Part shown: one piece after another, positions 47,479 to 59,053 of the stretch
How the letters are laid out: each line of letters opens with the position of its first letter
Position numbering within the stretch: the first letter of the stretch is position 1
Assembly: GCA_001970855.1 (NCBI GenBank)
Contig: LSSN01000011.1
Location: forward strand, 28,320-92,319
Reading direction: 5' to 3'
DNA: 64,000 nt
DNA from: Smittium culicis
Lineage: Eukaryota; Kickxellomycota; Harpellomycetes; Harpellales; Legeriomycetaceae
The notes under the pieces: model-generated
What the model was told of the DNA's origin: nothing
The model's input: the letters and a program-made list of their open reading frames with translations, nothing else
The model's database searches: none
Program-made: the position numbers and the translations under genes

Positions 47479-47677
47479 GGGGTTCGATTCCCCGTATCGG
47501 AGCTTTTCTTATCCTTGAACCAATTCCCAGTGGGTATGGAGCTGCTAGAGCGGCGGAGGGGGGTCGGTTGAAAAATTATTTTTATAATATTTTTTAACTT
47601 TTTAAATATTTTTTGATAGTGTTTAGTATACTTTTTAATTATGTTTAATAAACTCTCTGAGACAAAAATAAAAAAAA
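47479..47677 (+). mobile_element. Chimeric SINE copy S2: tRNA-Glu 3' end fused to LINE-type tail
   Basis: A 199-bp insertion bounded by a perfect 14-bp direct repeat AGCTCTATTTTCTA (47465-47478, 47678-47691). It begins with the T-arm and acceptor strand of a tRNA-Glu (B box GGTTCGATTCC, then GTATCGGAGC), followed by a T run. It then enters the shared body (TTGAACCAATTCCCAGTGGG.., GCTAGAGCGGCGGAGG) and an AT-rich 3' part ending in an A-rich tail. From TTGAACC on, it matches the last coding bases and 3' UTR of the LINE remnant at 20.1-20.3 kb. The tRNA part is 5'-truncated (no A box), so this copy cannot be transcribed from a complete type 2 pol III promoter. Confidence 0.8.
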
Positions 47678-47691
47678 AGCTCTATTTTCTA

Positions 47692-48949
47692 CATTTTATA
47701 GTTCAAAAATAGCCCACCTCTTTAGATAATATCGAAAAAGTTTCTAGTAGATTTAAAATTCTAATTATTCGGAATGTTTCATATATCATTATTTTTGAAA
47801 GCATGTACATTTCCTTCTCAAAATTCGAATTTTGTGTTATTTTTCTTTCAATGTTGACGTATATTTTTAAAAGAATAGAATTAATATAATTTCTTTAGAC
47901 CATTATTGTTAATATATAATACACTGATGTCTCGGAATTAGAAATATTTGCTCTAATAAACACTACACTACCCTGTATAAATTTAGAGATGCCATTATCG
48001 AATGAGATGGGTCATCTAAAATGTGATTCTTAAGCTATAAGAAGTAAAAAATATATACATAAGACTTTTAAATTATAACGAAGATTTTGATGTACTCTAA
48101 AGCTGAATCAATACACAAGTGCTTTATCAAAAACTCAGAGCCTCTACCCCACAACAAAGAAAATTTTAATTGCTTTATGAAAATAAACGCTGTTCAAATT
48201 CTCATATCTAGAAGGATGTATTAAATTAAGGAGCAATTTTCCGGTATATTTAAATATAATATCTAGACCAAAATATGCTATTGATTTATTAAAAAAAATC
48301 AGTGCTAGTTTGATATTTTATAACGCATTATTTCACTTAATTTGAAAATTTTGGCCTACCTTCGTAAACCCTGGCTATTTTAATAATACCATACTTAAAC
48401 ATATCACTAGTTTCTGATGTAAAAAATAGTTTTAACAATAAAAAAGTATGCATCTATTGCTTGTATTGCTTGTATTAGTCATTTGGGGGTTATTATGCTA
48501 CTCTAAAAGTGCTATTTAGATTTAAATTTTATGGTTATGTCTACTATTTGTGTAGATTATTCTTTTATTATAGTATTAGATTTATTGATGGTAAAAGTGA
48601 AGGGCTTGTTAAATGTATCTCTAAAAGCTAGTATAATTGCCTGGTTTGAAAACGTTTTTATATTTTATTGTGCAAATAGAACATTAGAGATTTTTGGGGA
48701 AATAAGTTTAGCATTACGAAATATCCTGGTAGAATATATTTCTTAAACAAGAAAATAAAAAAACCCCCCCATGAAACTTGATAAATCTCTATCCATCTTG
48801 CATGAGGAAATATTAATGCGTATAATGTATATTTTTGTCTTACGCTAAATTTTAATGAAATTCGACTTGTGTAAGAAAATAGTTGTATTTTGATAGCTAA
48901 ATAAGTGTAGACTGACTATTCGCCAATTGATAGGGCTAATATTTATTAG
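47692..48949. other. AT-rich non-coding stretch
   Basis: No supported gene. A 71-codon frame at 48531-48746 is not convincing. An A/C homopolymer junction (A7C8) lies near 48760-48771. Confidence 0.4.
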
Positions 48950-49080
48950 CCCTTTACCGCGCGGTAGACTATTTTTGGACCGCCAAATATAGCCAACTGC
49001 GTTCAATGAAAATCGGCTAATTCCGAGACATTAATAATTATTGGCATGATGCAAAATATTAGAAAATAATAAACATGCTT
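48950..49080 (+). mobile_element. MITE family A left part (A7), truncated
   Basis: TTAG then CCCTTTACCGCGCGG, the subterminal GGTAGACTATTTTTGG block and the AATAAACATGC interior. It is cut where copy A8 begins. The missing right part is not found beyond A8, so this is truncation rather than simple nesting. Confidence 0.7.
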
Positions 49081-49082
49081 AA

Positions 49083-49271
49083 CCCTTTCGCGGGCGGTAG
49101 ACTATTTTTGATCTACAAAATATGGCCAACTGAATTCGGTATAAATAATTTAATTCCGAGGCTTTAGGAAATATTCGTTTGTTGTATTTTAACAGTCAAT
49201 AATAAATTTACTTATAAATCATAAACGAATTAATAAATTCGATTTTTATAAGAGTGTTGGACGGGAAAGGG
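49083..49271 (+). mobile_element. MITE family A copy (A8)
   Basis: A 189-bp intact copy flanked by TTAA (49079-49082, 49272-49275). Tips CCCTTTCGCGGGCGG and GACGGGAAAGGG. Subterminal hairpin arms GGTAGA and TCTAC are present. Confidence 0.85.
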
Positions 49272-49329
49272 TTAAGCAAAAGATTTTGCTATGTTTCATT
49301 TAGTTGAGGAAAATAAAAAGGTTATGTAT

Positions 49330-49518
49330 CCCTTTCCCTTCCAACTCTCTTATAAAAAACGAATTTATTGATTCGTATATGATTTATAAGTGAATTTATT
49401 ATTTGCTGCTATAGCACAATTAACCAATAATTCTAGAGGCCTCGGAATTAAAGTGTAATTGTCAAATCTAGTTGGCTACATTTAACGGGTCAATATCAGT
49501 CTACCGCCCGTGAAAGGG
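49330..49518 (-). mobile_element. MITE family A copy (A9), reversed, with GTAT flanks
   Basis: Reverse orientation: CCCTTTCCCTTCCAAC on the left and CTACCGCCCGTGAAAGGG on the right. The flanking 4-mers are GTAT on both sides (49326-49329, 49519-49522) rather than TTAA. The element itself is close to intact. Confidence 0.8.
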
Positions 49519-49589
49519 GTATAAGAATGTAATCGCTTTCAGGAGTATTTTTAAAGCGTGTTATTTATAGGCATAGGATTTGGGTTTAA

Positions 49590-49779
49590 CCCTTTCTGGG
49601 GCCAACAATCTCGTACTAATTGAAAAATCATAATTGGATAATCCATATTTTATATTCTTTTTATTGTGTATATATTTTTATAAGCCAAATATTTACTTAT
49701 GTTTTATATTTATTTATTATAATTTCGTTTGATTGGATAATTTCGGTGGTTCAAAAATATCCAACAGCTTCTGAAAGGA
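49590..49779 (-). mobile_element. MITE family B copy (B4), reversed
   Basis: TTAA (49586-49589), CCCTTTCTGGGGCCAAC at the left, GGTTCAAAAATATCC and CTTCTGAAAGGA at the right, then TTAA (49780-49783). The AAAATCATAATTGGAT interior is the reverse of family B. Confidence 0.78.
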
Positions 49780-49783
49780 TTAA

Positions 49784-50683
49784 ATGTTCATGAAAACTCC
49801 TATAAGACCTTATATGTCCACATGTTAAAATAAAGACTTATTCCGGTTAATACTAAACTTATTTCCAGCTCAAAAAACTGTTAAATACTGCTAACAGCCT
49901 AGATGTTCGTAAATATAATTAGCTAACAACAAAGCCATACTGCTTTGAGCTTTTTGTTCTGTTTCATATTACTCGTGTTACGTACAATAGAATAAGAAGT
50001 ATACCCAAGCTATAAAAAACTCACAGTAGCTACAAGATGAGACTTTGTGTATGCCACTAAAAGAAAAGCCGGAAACATAAACTAACAACCTTTGGAACTG
50101 TTTTTTTTTTTGTGTGTGTGTGTATTTATTGGGGTCCCAAGCCTCAATTTCCACAAAAACTCGATACAAATTTCATTCACGGGAATTGCATCATTTGCTC
50201 GAAAAGCGCATAATTAAAAGGACCAATTTGTGCTCTAATACTAGGTTTAATCTGATAAGAAGCGCACGAGACTTTTGTGGTTGGATTATCCTTTTTGCTG
50301 GGAAAATAATCTGGATAAAAAAAATCTAGATTTCTCTTACAGCTTACATATCAACTTAGAGATAAAGCTTAAATACTAGATATACCGCCACCATTTGTAG
50401 TATCATTTTTACTTACTTCACTACTTTTGACTGCTTACTAATATACTCATTCTGAATCATTAATCTGTATCATTGATTTCTTGCACAAGTCATAATTTTT
50501 ATTATTTAAGCTCCACTCTGCCATAAACTTACTTTGCACTTTTTTTTTACTTTTTAGTCTGCCTGCATGCATTATTTTCCTTTATTGTAATACCCAACCA
50601 CAAAATAGTATTTTTTTGTATTTATATTCTTTTTAAGAAAAGTATTCTGCTTATTCATATTAATATTTATTCCTGTTTATATC
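49784..50683. other. Upstream region of the MFS gene
   Basis: Contains a short TG repeat at 50112-50123 and a somewhat GC-richer stretch at 50130-50320 with overlapping short open frames on both strands that carry no recognisable motif. Probably promoter. No gene called. Confidence 0.4.
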
Positions 50684-52593
50684 ATGGACGATTCCAAAAA
50701 CGGCAATATTTTCCCTTCTCCAATTAATGAAAGATCCCCTCTTACTTTTAAGCGAAATTCTTCACACAACCAAAACATCAAAGACTTAAATTACATGAAT
50801 CCCACAAACAGCCAAATTCAGAGTGACGGGTATGCCGCTGTACCTCGATCTTCTATCGATAGCATAGTAAATGTTACAAACCCCTTCATTGTTGATAACG
50901 CATTCGAAAATCTTTCCGATGATAGCGATTCAAATACTATAAATACAAATAACCCTTTGTACCAAGACTCAGAAAATACCTCGAACAATCAAGATGTTCT
51001 CAAATACAAAATATTTGCTTTGATTTGCACACTTCTTATCTCAGGTAATTGCTCGTTCTATTTCGTTACATTTTATCCTTCATAAATGTATTTTTTTTTT
51101 TATATGCTAACCACATATTTATTACATTGTTAGTTGGTAGCCATTACTCTGCACATACTTTAGGCGCAATGAAATCTATAATCAAAAAGGTTTTTTTTTT
51201 ATTTCCGCACCTTTATATTTTCTACTGTTAATAGCCATCCACTTTTTCTTTGAAAAATGTTTGATAATTTAACTTTATAAAATGTTCTTATTAGGAACTA
51301 GGAATTACTAATTCGCAGTATGGCGTTTTACAATCTACTGTCTCTCTAGTAAATACAATCATTCCTGTTTTTGGTGGATTCTTTATCGACTCTTTCGGCA
51401 CCGCTAAAGGCTCGCTCCTTGCCACCTTTTTCATTATGATAGGTAGTTTAATTATCGCATTTTCAACTAATATCTCTTCGTTTTCTACAATGGTTCTTGG
51501 AAGAATTATTTATGGCTTGGGCTCAGGAACTATTGTCACTGTCCAAGAAACGATCTTGGGCCATTGGTTTAGAGGTTCGAGTTTAGCTGCTGCTATTGCT
51601 TTGCAAATATCAACTGCCCGCCTATCAAGCTTTTTATCAATGGGGACCGCTGTTCCTATAATGAACTTGTCTGGATTTTATGGTGCTGCATTTTGGGCTG
51701 CATCCTTTTTTTGCGTGTTATCTTTCATTGTAAACTTCTTTTACTACTCAAAAATGACTTCAATTTCAAAGACTACTGATGTTCATTCTCTGCAGAAGCT
51801 GATTTCTAAAAATGATTTTAACTTGAGCTACTTAACGCGATTTTCGGGCTTATTCTGGCTGATAATTCTATCCAGTTTTATTCTTGGAAGTTCTTGGAAC
51901 AGCTTCCTGCATATGAATAGCGAATTTATCAAGATTAAATTTGGCGTTTCAGATGGTATTGCCGCATGGAACGCCAGCTTCTCACAATTATTACCTGTAT
52001 TCTTGGTTCCATTCTGTGGTGTTTTCATAGATCGATATGGCCTTAGAACAAAGTTTATTATTTTATCTAGTGCCTTTTTCATCCTCGCTATAGCAACTCT
52101 TGGATATACCCAGATCAACCCGATAATTGGAATGCTTATCTTTTCATTATCATTGACATTAGGCCCAGTCAGTTTAATTTCTTCTGCTACCTTAGTTTTG
52201 GGTTCTAACGTTCTTGGAACTGGATTAGGCTTATATAAATCTGCATTAAATGTTGGTAGTACTCTAGTTGATATTCTCATTGGCTACCTTCAAGATTCAT
52301 CCTCGAAAAACCCTTCCCTCTCCGATTATGACCTCGTTATTAAATTTTATCTTTTCTGGGGATTATTCTCGCTCATTCTAGGCGTTGCTATTTTCACAAT
52401 CGACAAAACTAATTTTTACTCGCTCTTGAGCAGCAACTCGGAAGACAGAAAAGCATCTATAGATATATTGGCATCTTCTAATGTATCCGAAAGAAAAAAA
52501 ACTCTTTACCTGTACATTTCCTCCTTCTCAGTAACAATATGGGTCATATTACTCTTACTCAGCTGGCTAGTTTTTGCCGCGTATTTGATTTGA
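50684..52593 (+). CDS. Major facilitator superfamily transporter, three exons
   Basis: Exons 50684-51044, 51134-51189 and 51295-52593 join in frame to 571 residues. An N-terminal cytosolic region of about 105 residues (Ser/Asn-rich, acidic DDSDSN near 86) precedes the first membrane helix (FALICTLLISG). After the second intron the MFS core shows GITNSQYGVLQSTVSLVNTI (split: GITNSQYGVL, QSTVSLVN), PVFGGFFIDSFG, GRIIYGLGSGTI and VTVQETILGHWF. The second half has the matching PFCGVFIDRYGLRTK loop and further helices. The protein ends with a hydrophobic C-terminal helix. The D-R/K-x-G signature appears as IDSFGTAKG and IDRYGLRTK. It resembles MFSD1-like members more than sugar or drug porters, but the substrate cannot be read from sequence. 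Intron 1 follows the first helix and intron 2 ends in TTATTAG. Confidence 0.9.
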
Positions 52594-54234
52594 TTCATAA
52601 AGCCATATCCTTACTAATACTTCAAATTACTTTCATTCCACAATGATAGACTGACTTTATATTAAAAATTTAGATTTTAACCTCATATTATTATACCCTA
52701 TTTTAATCATCTACAATAACTGCATATTTAAAATATCATTTCCGCTCTTTTAAATTCTAATTTTTTTTCAAGTCCGAGTTAAAGATTCGACTAATAATTT
52801 TCAGAAGCTAATAAATCAATTTTAACTTTACATTATTTGTGCTCAACTCAATATAATTTGACAATATACATTTTACATATTTACAGCTCAACTAATCTTG
52901 TAAACCATTTACAGATGGCTTCTTTTTGCTTGAATGCCAAAAACTTTTTAAATTTTATATTCCAGCAAAGCTATAGTACATCGATTATAATAAACTAATT
53001 GATTGAAAAACAACAGCCACTAATCATAATTAATTCAACGACATATTATTAAAAAAAGCTGATTATTCTATCAAAAATTTTTATAAAATTTTACATTTAT
53101 TTACTAAAAGCGTTTTCAGCTATTTATTAACCCGTTTTACGATTAATAAAATGCTAATTAGTGCAATCTTATATACCATTAATAGTAACTGGAATTAGCT
53201 TATAACAACTAGCTAATAATTTTATTTAATTAAAAATAAACGATTTTACCATACATTTCTCGAGAGATAACGCAAAACCGGACTTAAAAGGATAAGCTTA
53301 ATTCAAAGGTGAAATGAATTTTTCCAGACTTAGAAATGTCTTGTAATTATTATTATGTATATACATATTCTTTTTAGAATGCTTCTTACAGTTGCTAAAG
53401 AGGTAATTTCATTTCATGTAGCTATATTTAGCAATATATACATTTTTTTAGGATTTTTTTTTGTTTGGGAATAATTTTAAATATAAATCTGTGAATATGA
53501 CATCCTTTTTTCACTAATATCAATCGAAATGTATTTAGATTATTCCTATTATTATTCTATCGAATAAAAAATACATTTATAGTATATATTTACCATTAAT
53601 TCAACTAATTAATAGCCTCCAAAAATAGACTAATCAATTAAAATACTAAACTTTCTTATTCCGAAGTAAAAATTATGATTTGCAATTATTTATATAATTT
53701 AAATATTTTATCGGTTTATATAGCTTAAATTATTCGGTCTCAGCGTTAATGTGGTAGGTTGTATACATAAAACCTTTAAACTGACTTTGAAAGATTAAAT
53801 AACCGTCTTTAAATATAAATATATATGGTATGATGATTATAATTTTTAATCAAAAGTATGTTTGGTCATTTTAAACACTTCAAAACTTAAATCTAAATGG
53901 ATTATTGTAGGCATAATTATATACTTGTTTTCCTATTCATGGTTATAATTTCGCCTTTCAAGTTGAATTTTAATTTTTTATGGAAAAATAAAATTACTTT
54001 CCTTCGCACTCTCGATATCACGGATTATTGGTTCAAGGACCTAAATTTACATACGCGCTATGAATGGATCTTCCCATTAGTAAATTGGTCGAGAAAAGCT
54101 GATAAGATAGGTATGCGTTGTAATTTATATTATAGAAATGTAAAGAATGTGAAGAAATTAATCTTTAAATAAATTTTTATAAATCTCATAATTGGTTTAC
54201 CCTACAGAAAAGTTAAAATCGTTAGCTATTTATA
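52594..54234. other. AT-rich non-coding stretch after the MFS gene
   Basis: No convincing gene. A 91-codon open frame at 53897-54172 has an unusual mix of aromatic residues but no motif or splice partner, and is left uncalled. Confidence 0.4.
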
Positions 54235-54422
54235 CCTTTCCCAGGCGGTAGACTATTTTTGATCTACAAAATATAGTAAACTGTGATCAATAAAAATAAC
54301 ACAATTACTAGACCTTAAGAATTATCGGAATAATGATAATAAACAGCAAATAATAAACTCGCTTAACAATTATAAGCTAATCATAACATTCTTACTTTTA
54401 AAGAGCGCTTGATGTGAAAGGG
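54235..54422 (+). mobile_element. MITE family A copy (A10), slightly decayed
   Basis: TATA then CCTTTCCCAGGCGGTAGAC, subterminal TTTTTGATCTACAAAATATAG, right tip GATGTGAAAGGG before CTAA. Length about 188 bp. Target sites have drifted from TTAA. Confidence 0.72.
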
Positions 54423-54870
54423 CTAAATGCGATGCGATATTAGAAACCTGCTATCTAATTGATAGAATTTATATATATTACGCTCAAAATAGACTTATAA
54501 TATAAGTATATTTCTCAATCTAATTAGCAAATCGGACGAATGTATTAAAAATAACATTGCAGAAGTTGATGAAATTAATTTTATTTGTACCAAAGATTTA
54601 TATAAACTTCTTTTTTAAAATAGTAAGATTTTATAAATATTGGGACTGTAGTTTTTTATTGATGCAAGATGTATATGCAAAGTCAGAGTTAAGATTTGAA
54701 GAAGAGTGACTAAAAGCAGTAAGTTTTACCATTGTCTCAAATTTAAAATATAAATTCATAAACCAAAAGACCCACAAATCAGCTTGATTATTCTTATCCA
54801 TGTATCTATAAATGGAAAAACTTTTTTTGTAGAAGGAAATAAATAGCACCAGGTAAAATAGTAAAAATAT
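54423..54870. other. Short AT-rich spacer before tRNA-Pro
   Basis: A 72-codon minus-strand frame at 54631-54849 lies immediately downstream of the tRNA and lacks a recognisable domain. Not called. The TTTTT (minus strand, 54864-54868) just past the tRNA is its pol III terminator. Confidence 0.45.
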
Positions 54871-54942
54871 GGGCTCTGCCGGGGATTGAACCCGGGACCT
54901 CTCGCACCCTAAGCGAAAATCATACCGCTAGACCACAGAACC
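54871..54942 (-). tRNA. tRNA-Pro (anticodon AGG)
   Basis: 72 nt, no intron. Acceptor stem GGTTCTG pairs with CAGAGCC (one G-U pair), discriminator C. The D-arm carries the A box TGGTCTAGCGG. The anticodon loop is CTTAGGGTG with anticodon AGG on the TTCGC/GCGAG-type stem. The T-arm is CCGGGTTCAATCCCCGG with the B box. A T5 run lies 2-6 bases after the gene. The sequence is very close to the canonical fungal tRNA-Pro(AGG). It decodes CCU and, with inosine at position 34, CCC and CCA. Confidence 0.96.
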
Positions 54943-57900
54943 GATGATTCAAATTTTTATTATATATATATGAAATAATTGTTTTTTTCTGAATGGTTTT
55001 TAAGGATATCACTAATATTCAATATATTATTATTATATTTTTAACTGTACCATTTTAATACATAAAACTATAAAGAGTATCAATTATTAACATATTAAAC
55101 TTCAATGGGAATGCAATTACTTTAATTAATTTTATTCTTTAATTAATTATTCCTAATGACGTATACCTGCACTAATTACTTTTTAGTAAAATATAGTATG
55201 TATAGTGTATAAATGTTATAAAATATAAATTATGCAAAAAATAATTTTCTATAAATACCTCAATAAAAGATATATGAATCAGGAAAATTAAGAAATATAA
55301 TTAAATCATTACTATAAATTCTCCTCCACATACAACTAATAAATACAAAATAACATTTATTTTAAAATATTAAATAAAATTAATATTAAGCGTGTCCTGA
55401 TTTTAATAAAATCAGCTCCAAAATAGAAGCTATATCTATTATAAGCTTATAAGGACTAATTTAGTAAACAACTGAATAATTATACGACAAATATGCAATA
55501 TAAATTTAGCTACTTGACCTAAGGTTCATTTCTCACTAGGCTTTTCCTTCGCTTTACGCCAAAATGGTATGCAAAATTCTCGCCAACTTTAATATCAAGT
55601 TTTGCGGTAAGTATAGAGGCTTAGGCCACCAAAGAAATAATTAATTGATTATATTATTATTTTAATATATGGATTTATTATATCTCTATCTACTATATCA
55701 TTATTTTAGAATAAAAGATGCCACAGATAAAGTGATAGGAAAAAAATAAATAATAAATAAATAAAATTATTATTTTTACCAATAAAATTCAATAATCCGA
55801 AAACCTTGTATATTTTTTAATAACAGTTAATAAATATAAATATAAATATAAAAGTTTACTTCTATTTAGAATACGACAATATTTTCGTATAATATCATAA
55901 TTATGAAAACTCGGTAGTTTTTTCTCATGTGGTTTTTAAACAACTTTATACAAGTCATGAGATAACTTTTATTATAATTTATCGCACATTTAACAATTAT
56001 ATGAGCTCATATAGTCTAATTGATTCGATAGCAGCTCCATAAATAGTTTCACATGAAGAAAAGGGTATAAAAAGTGATTATAAAAATTTTACTAACTTCA
56101 ATTTTTTTTTTTTTTTGAAATAAATGACTAAAAGAAAATCTTCCTAAGTTATAATATTAAAAAGTCTAATTTTTTAGCATTAAACGCTTCTCTAATGATA
56201 TTTTTAAACAACAAATCTTATAAAAAATTCTTTCAAGAGACTCATATTTAATGTATACAAGTCTCGTATTGTGGACTAGGCAGTATTTGTAGAAATTACT
56301 TCAAGACAATATAACTATTTTTTTAGCTATAATGTTGAAAAATCAAATAATGAAAGCACTTTAATAAAAGTTAAAATTATTAATCTGAGTACTCGTTAAT
56401 TATTGATTTTTTTGGAGGAAATGAAAAAAAAAAAATTTATATTATTTTTTCACTTTAAAGTTTACTTTTAATATTAATTCTGTTATTTTTTTGGGTAATA
56501 ATTTGATATGAAATTCCATAGACAAAAACTAATTATCACTAAAACCACTCTATTGATAATTAGCACCCCATATATGCGAGATTATTTCAAGGAACAGAGC
56601 TTTTAGTATCAATTTTTCCCTTCAATTTAAGTTTTATTTAGGGTTTAAATTCAATTATTTTATAACACCAAATATATTAAAAAGTTTATTGAATAATTGC
56701 ACCCAATTATATTATCAGATAAATTAAAAGGAAAAAAATTTACTCCCAGTATAAAAGATTCACGTATTAGAAATGTATAATTATATTGTTAGTCTGTTAT
56801 ATTTTTTTATTAATATTGGTTTTTTTGGAACGACAAAGTTCAAATAAATTACATATTATTTTTATAAAAAACTATTTAAAAATCAATTTATCAAAATATC
56901 CAATTTTTATAAAAATTTTTATTCTAACCAATATTACGAAAAAAAAATAATACCATAAAACTACAAGAAAATTAAGTGTATGAACCCGGGTATAGAAGTA
57001 TTTTTTTATTATATCGTTAAGCTAAAAATAATGGTAGTATTATCAGGAAAATTTAGGTATTTTTAAAGAGCACTACTTGTAACCTAGAATTTGGTATTAA
57101 TGTGATATTATTAGTATATGAACAAAAATTTTCTGGAAAAAAATTTTTTAAAAAAAATATAAATAATCCCTAGAAATTTATGAAGATTTAAAAATGGTAC
57201 TAGATACAAGAAAAAAAATTGGCGATTTTAATTTATCAAAATTCTAATTAATATCAAACTACAGAATCGGATTAACTACCTTGAAATTTAAGTAAATTGA
57301 GAATATTATATATGAGATAAAAGAAAAATATAACTATGTTTATTATAAAGTGTAATTTTAGACTCATATTATTAATATTTCCAAAATGATAAATTAATTC
57401 TCGAAAAAAATTTTTTTTGAAATAAACAGCTAAATTTTAAATCTTTATTTAATTGTAAATAGGAATCAAACACTATTTAAAAAAATGAATGAAAATCGAT
57501 TTTTCTTAATTTTTTTCGATCAATATCTCTATAATTTTACCTATCAGGATACTCAGATATATATAATTAGTAACGCTAGTATTTATTATTATAGAAATTT
57601 GGTATTGATATACCCATTCTAATAAATAAGAGATTTAATATAAACTAATTTAATTAAAATGATGAAATAAATTATCTGGGAGTATATTAGATATTCTTTG
57701 GATAAACAATAAAAGTGCATCAAAAATACTGAAAATTTAGTTACTGTATTTAAATGTAATAAATCAATAATCAAACGTATATAAATGGATAATACAAAAG
57801 TTTAAATGTTTTTTATCAAATTTATCTAAATGAGTTTATAAAACAATAATTTCTATATTATAATAGTGAGTATCTCTCTGAATACTCGAAATATTACTGG

Positions 57901-58616
57901 AATTTAATCCTAAAAGGTCAATTAATTTAAAATACCCTTTTAAGAGCAGTATTTTTACGTAAAAATACCGCCGTTATAAATTAACCCCATTTTTTTTACA
58001 AATTTACTTTTAATTTTTTATTTATAATGAGTATTAAATCTTATAGAGAAATTTAGAAATTTAAAATAAAATTCTGATAACTCTAGGAAAATTGCTTTTA
58101 ATTTATTATGAAAGCTCAGATTATCAAAAAAAAAAAAAAAGTATTTAATTATTTGATAAATGAATTTAATCTGGGTTTAAAAATTACTTGATACCATGAT
58201 TAAGTAATAGCTTGTGAAATTTGATCAACGTTGACATCCATAATATCTAAAAAATTGTAACTTTTTTCTAGGTTTAATACTAATAAAAAGTAAAATTTGC
58301 ATCAAAAGATGTTCATCAAATTTGGCACTTTTATTCATTAAGAAATAGTGAAATCGGGAAAAGGTATTTTATTTTAGCACATTAATTATATTAGCAAAAA
58401 GAAAGAGAAAACTGAGTTTACCTAATAAAAAATTATTAATAGATGAAAATACTCTCAATTAAGAGATAATAGTCTAATAAATTATACTAAAGTATATTTT
58501 ATCAATATAATGGCATTAAAAGAAAATTTTATTTTAAAGTGATACTTAAATTCGATAAAATTTTTGATTTTAAGCATGAGAATGTATAAAAACAAGCGAT
58601 AATATATAAAATTGAA
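54943..58616. other. AT-rich gene desert
   Basis: No gene or clear element found. A perfect 20-bp palindrome lies at 57949-57968. Poly-A/T tracts abound. Confidence 0.45.
57949..57968. other. Perfect 20-bp palindrome
   Basis: GTATTTTTAC is followed directly by its reverse complement GTAAAAATAC with no loop. Isolated in AT-rich DNA. No role assignable. Confidence 0.6.
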
Positions 58617-59053
58617 TAAATATATATGGGTGATTCTTTATGAAGAAGTCGTTTTATATAGAAGCGTTTCAACGTCTAAATCTGAAAAAATAATTATAGC
58701 CAATGAGTTTTTTTTTGTCTTACAGATTTTATTAAACAAATTTTTAAAGTGTACAAAAAACTATAAAAAAATATTTAAAAAGTTATTAAAAATAATAAAA
58801 AAATAATTTTTCAACAGACCCTCCTCCGCTTCTCTAGCAGATCCATACCCACTAGGCATTGGTTCAAAGTTTTTTATAGCCAATGAGTTAATTAATTTAT
58901 TTTTTAGCAAATAAAAATTTGAAAATAAAATGAATAAATAGAATAATTGAAATGTCTTTACAATTCTACCAATAATAATTACACATAATGAATAATCAGG
59001 CGAATAACATTAAACTGAAACAAAGCTTTCTATTCGTTCAGAGTCTCCAATAT
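58617..59053 (+). mobile_element. TATATGGGA-type element D2, split by a SINE
   Basis: Left end ATATATGGGTGATTCTTTAT, right end TTCAGAGTCTCCAATATT. It shares the GAAGAAGTCGTTTTATA, TTAGCAAATAAAAATTT, CCAATAATA and AATAACATTAAA blocks with D1 at 13805. SINE copy S4 (58710-58873) sits inside. Without it the element is about the same size as D1 (roughly 260 bp). Confidence 0.65.
58710..58873 (-). mobile_element. SINE-like copy S4 with 16-bp target duplication
   Basis: Minus orientation: poly-T at the left, the same body as S1 and S2 (GCTTCTCTAGCAGATCCATA on the plus strand) and the 5' border TTTGAACCAATGCC at the right. Perfect direct repeats TTATAGCCAATGAGTT flank it (58694-58709, 58874-58889). 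The related element D1 shows the uninterrupted site ACCAATGAGT, so both the insertion and the empty site are visible. No tRNA part remains. Confidence 0.85.

Noticed and set aside
53897..54172. 91-codon frame with several Trp residues
   Set aside because: No domain recognised and no exon partner found. Kept as non-coding pending transcript data.
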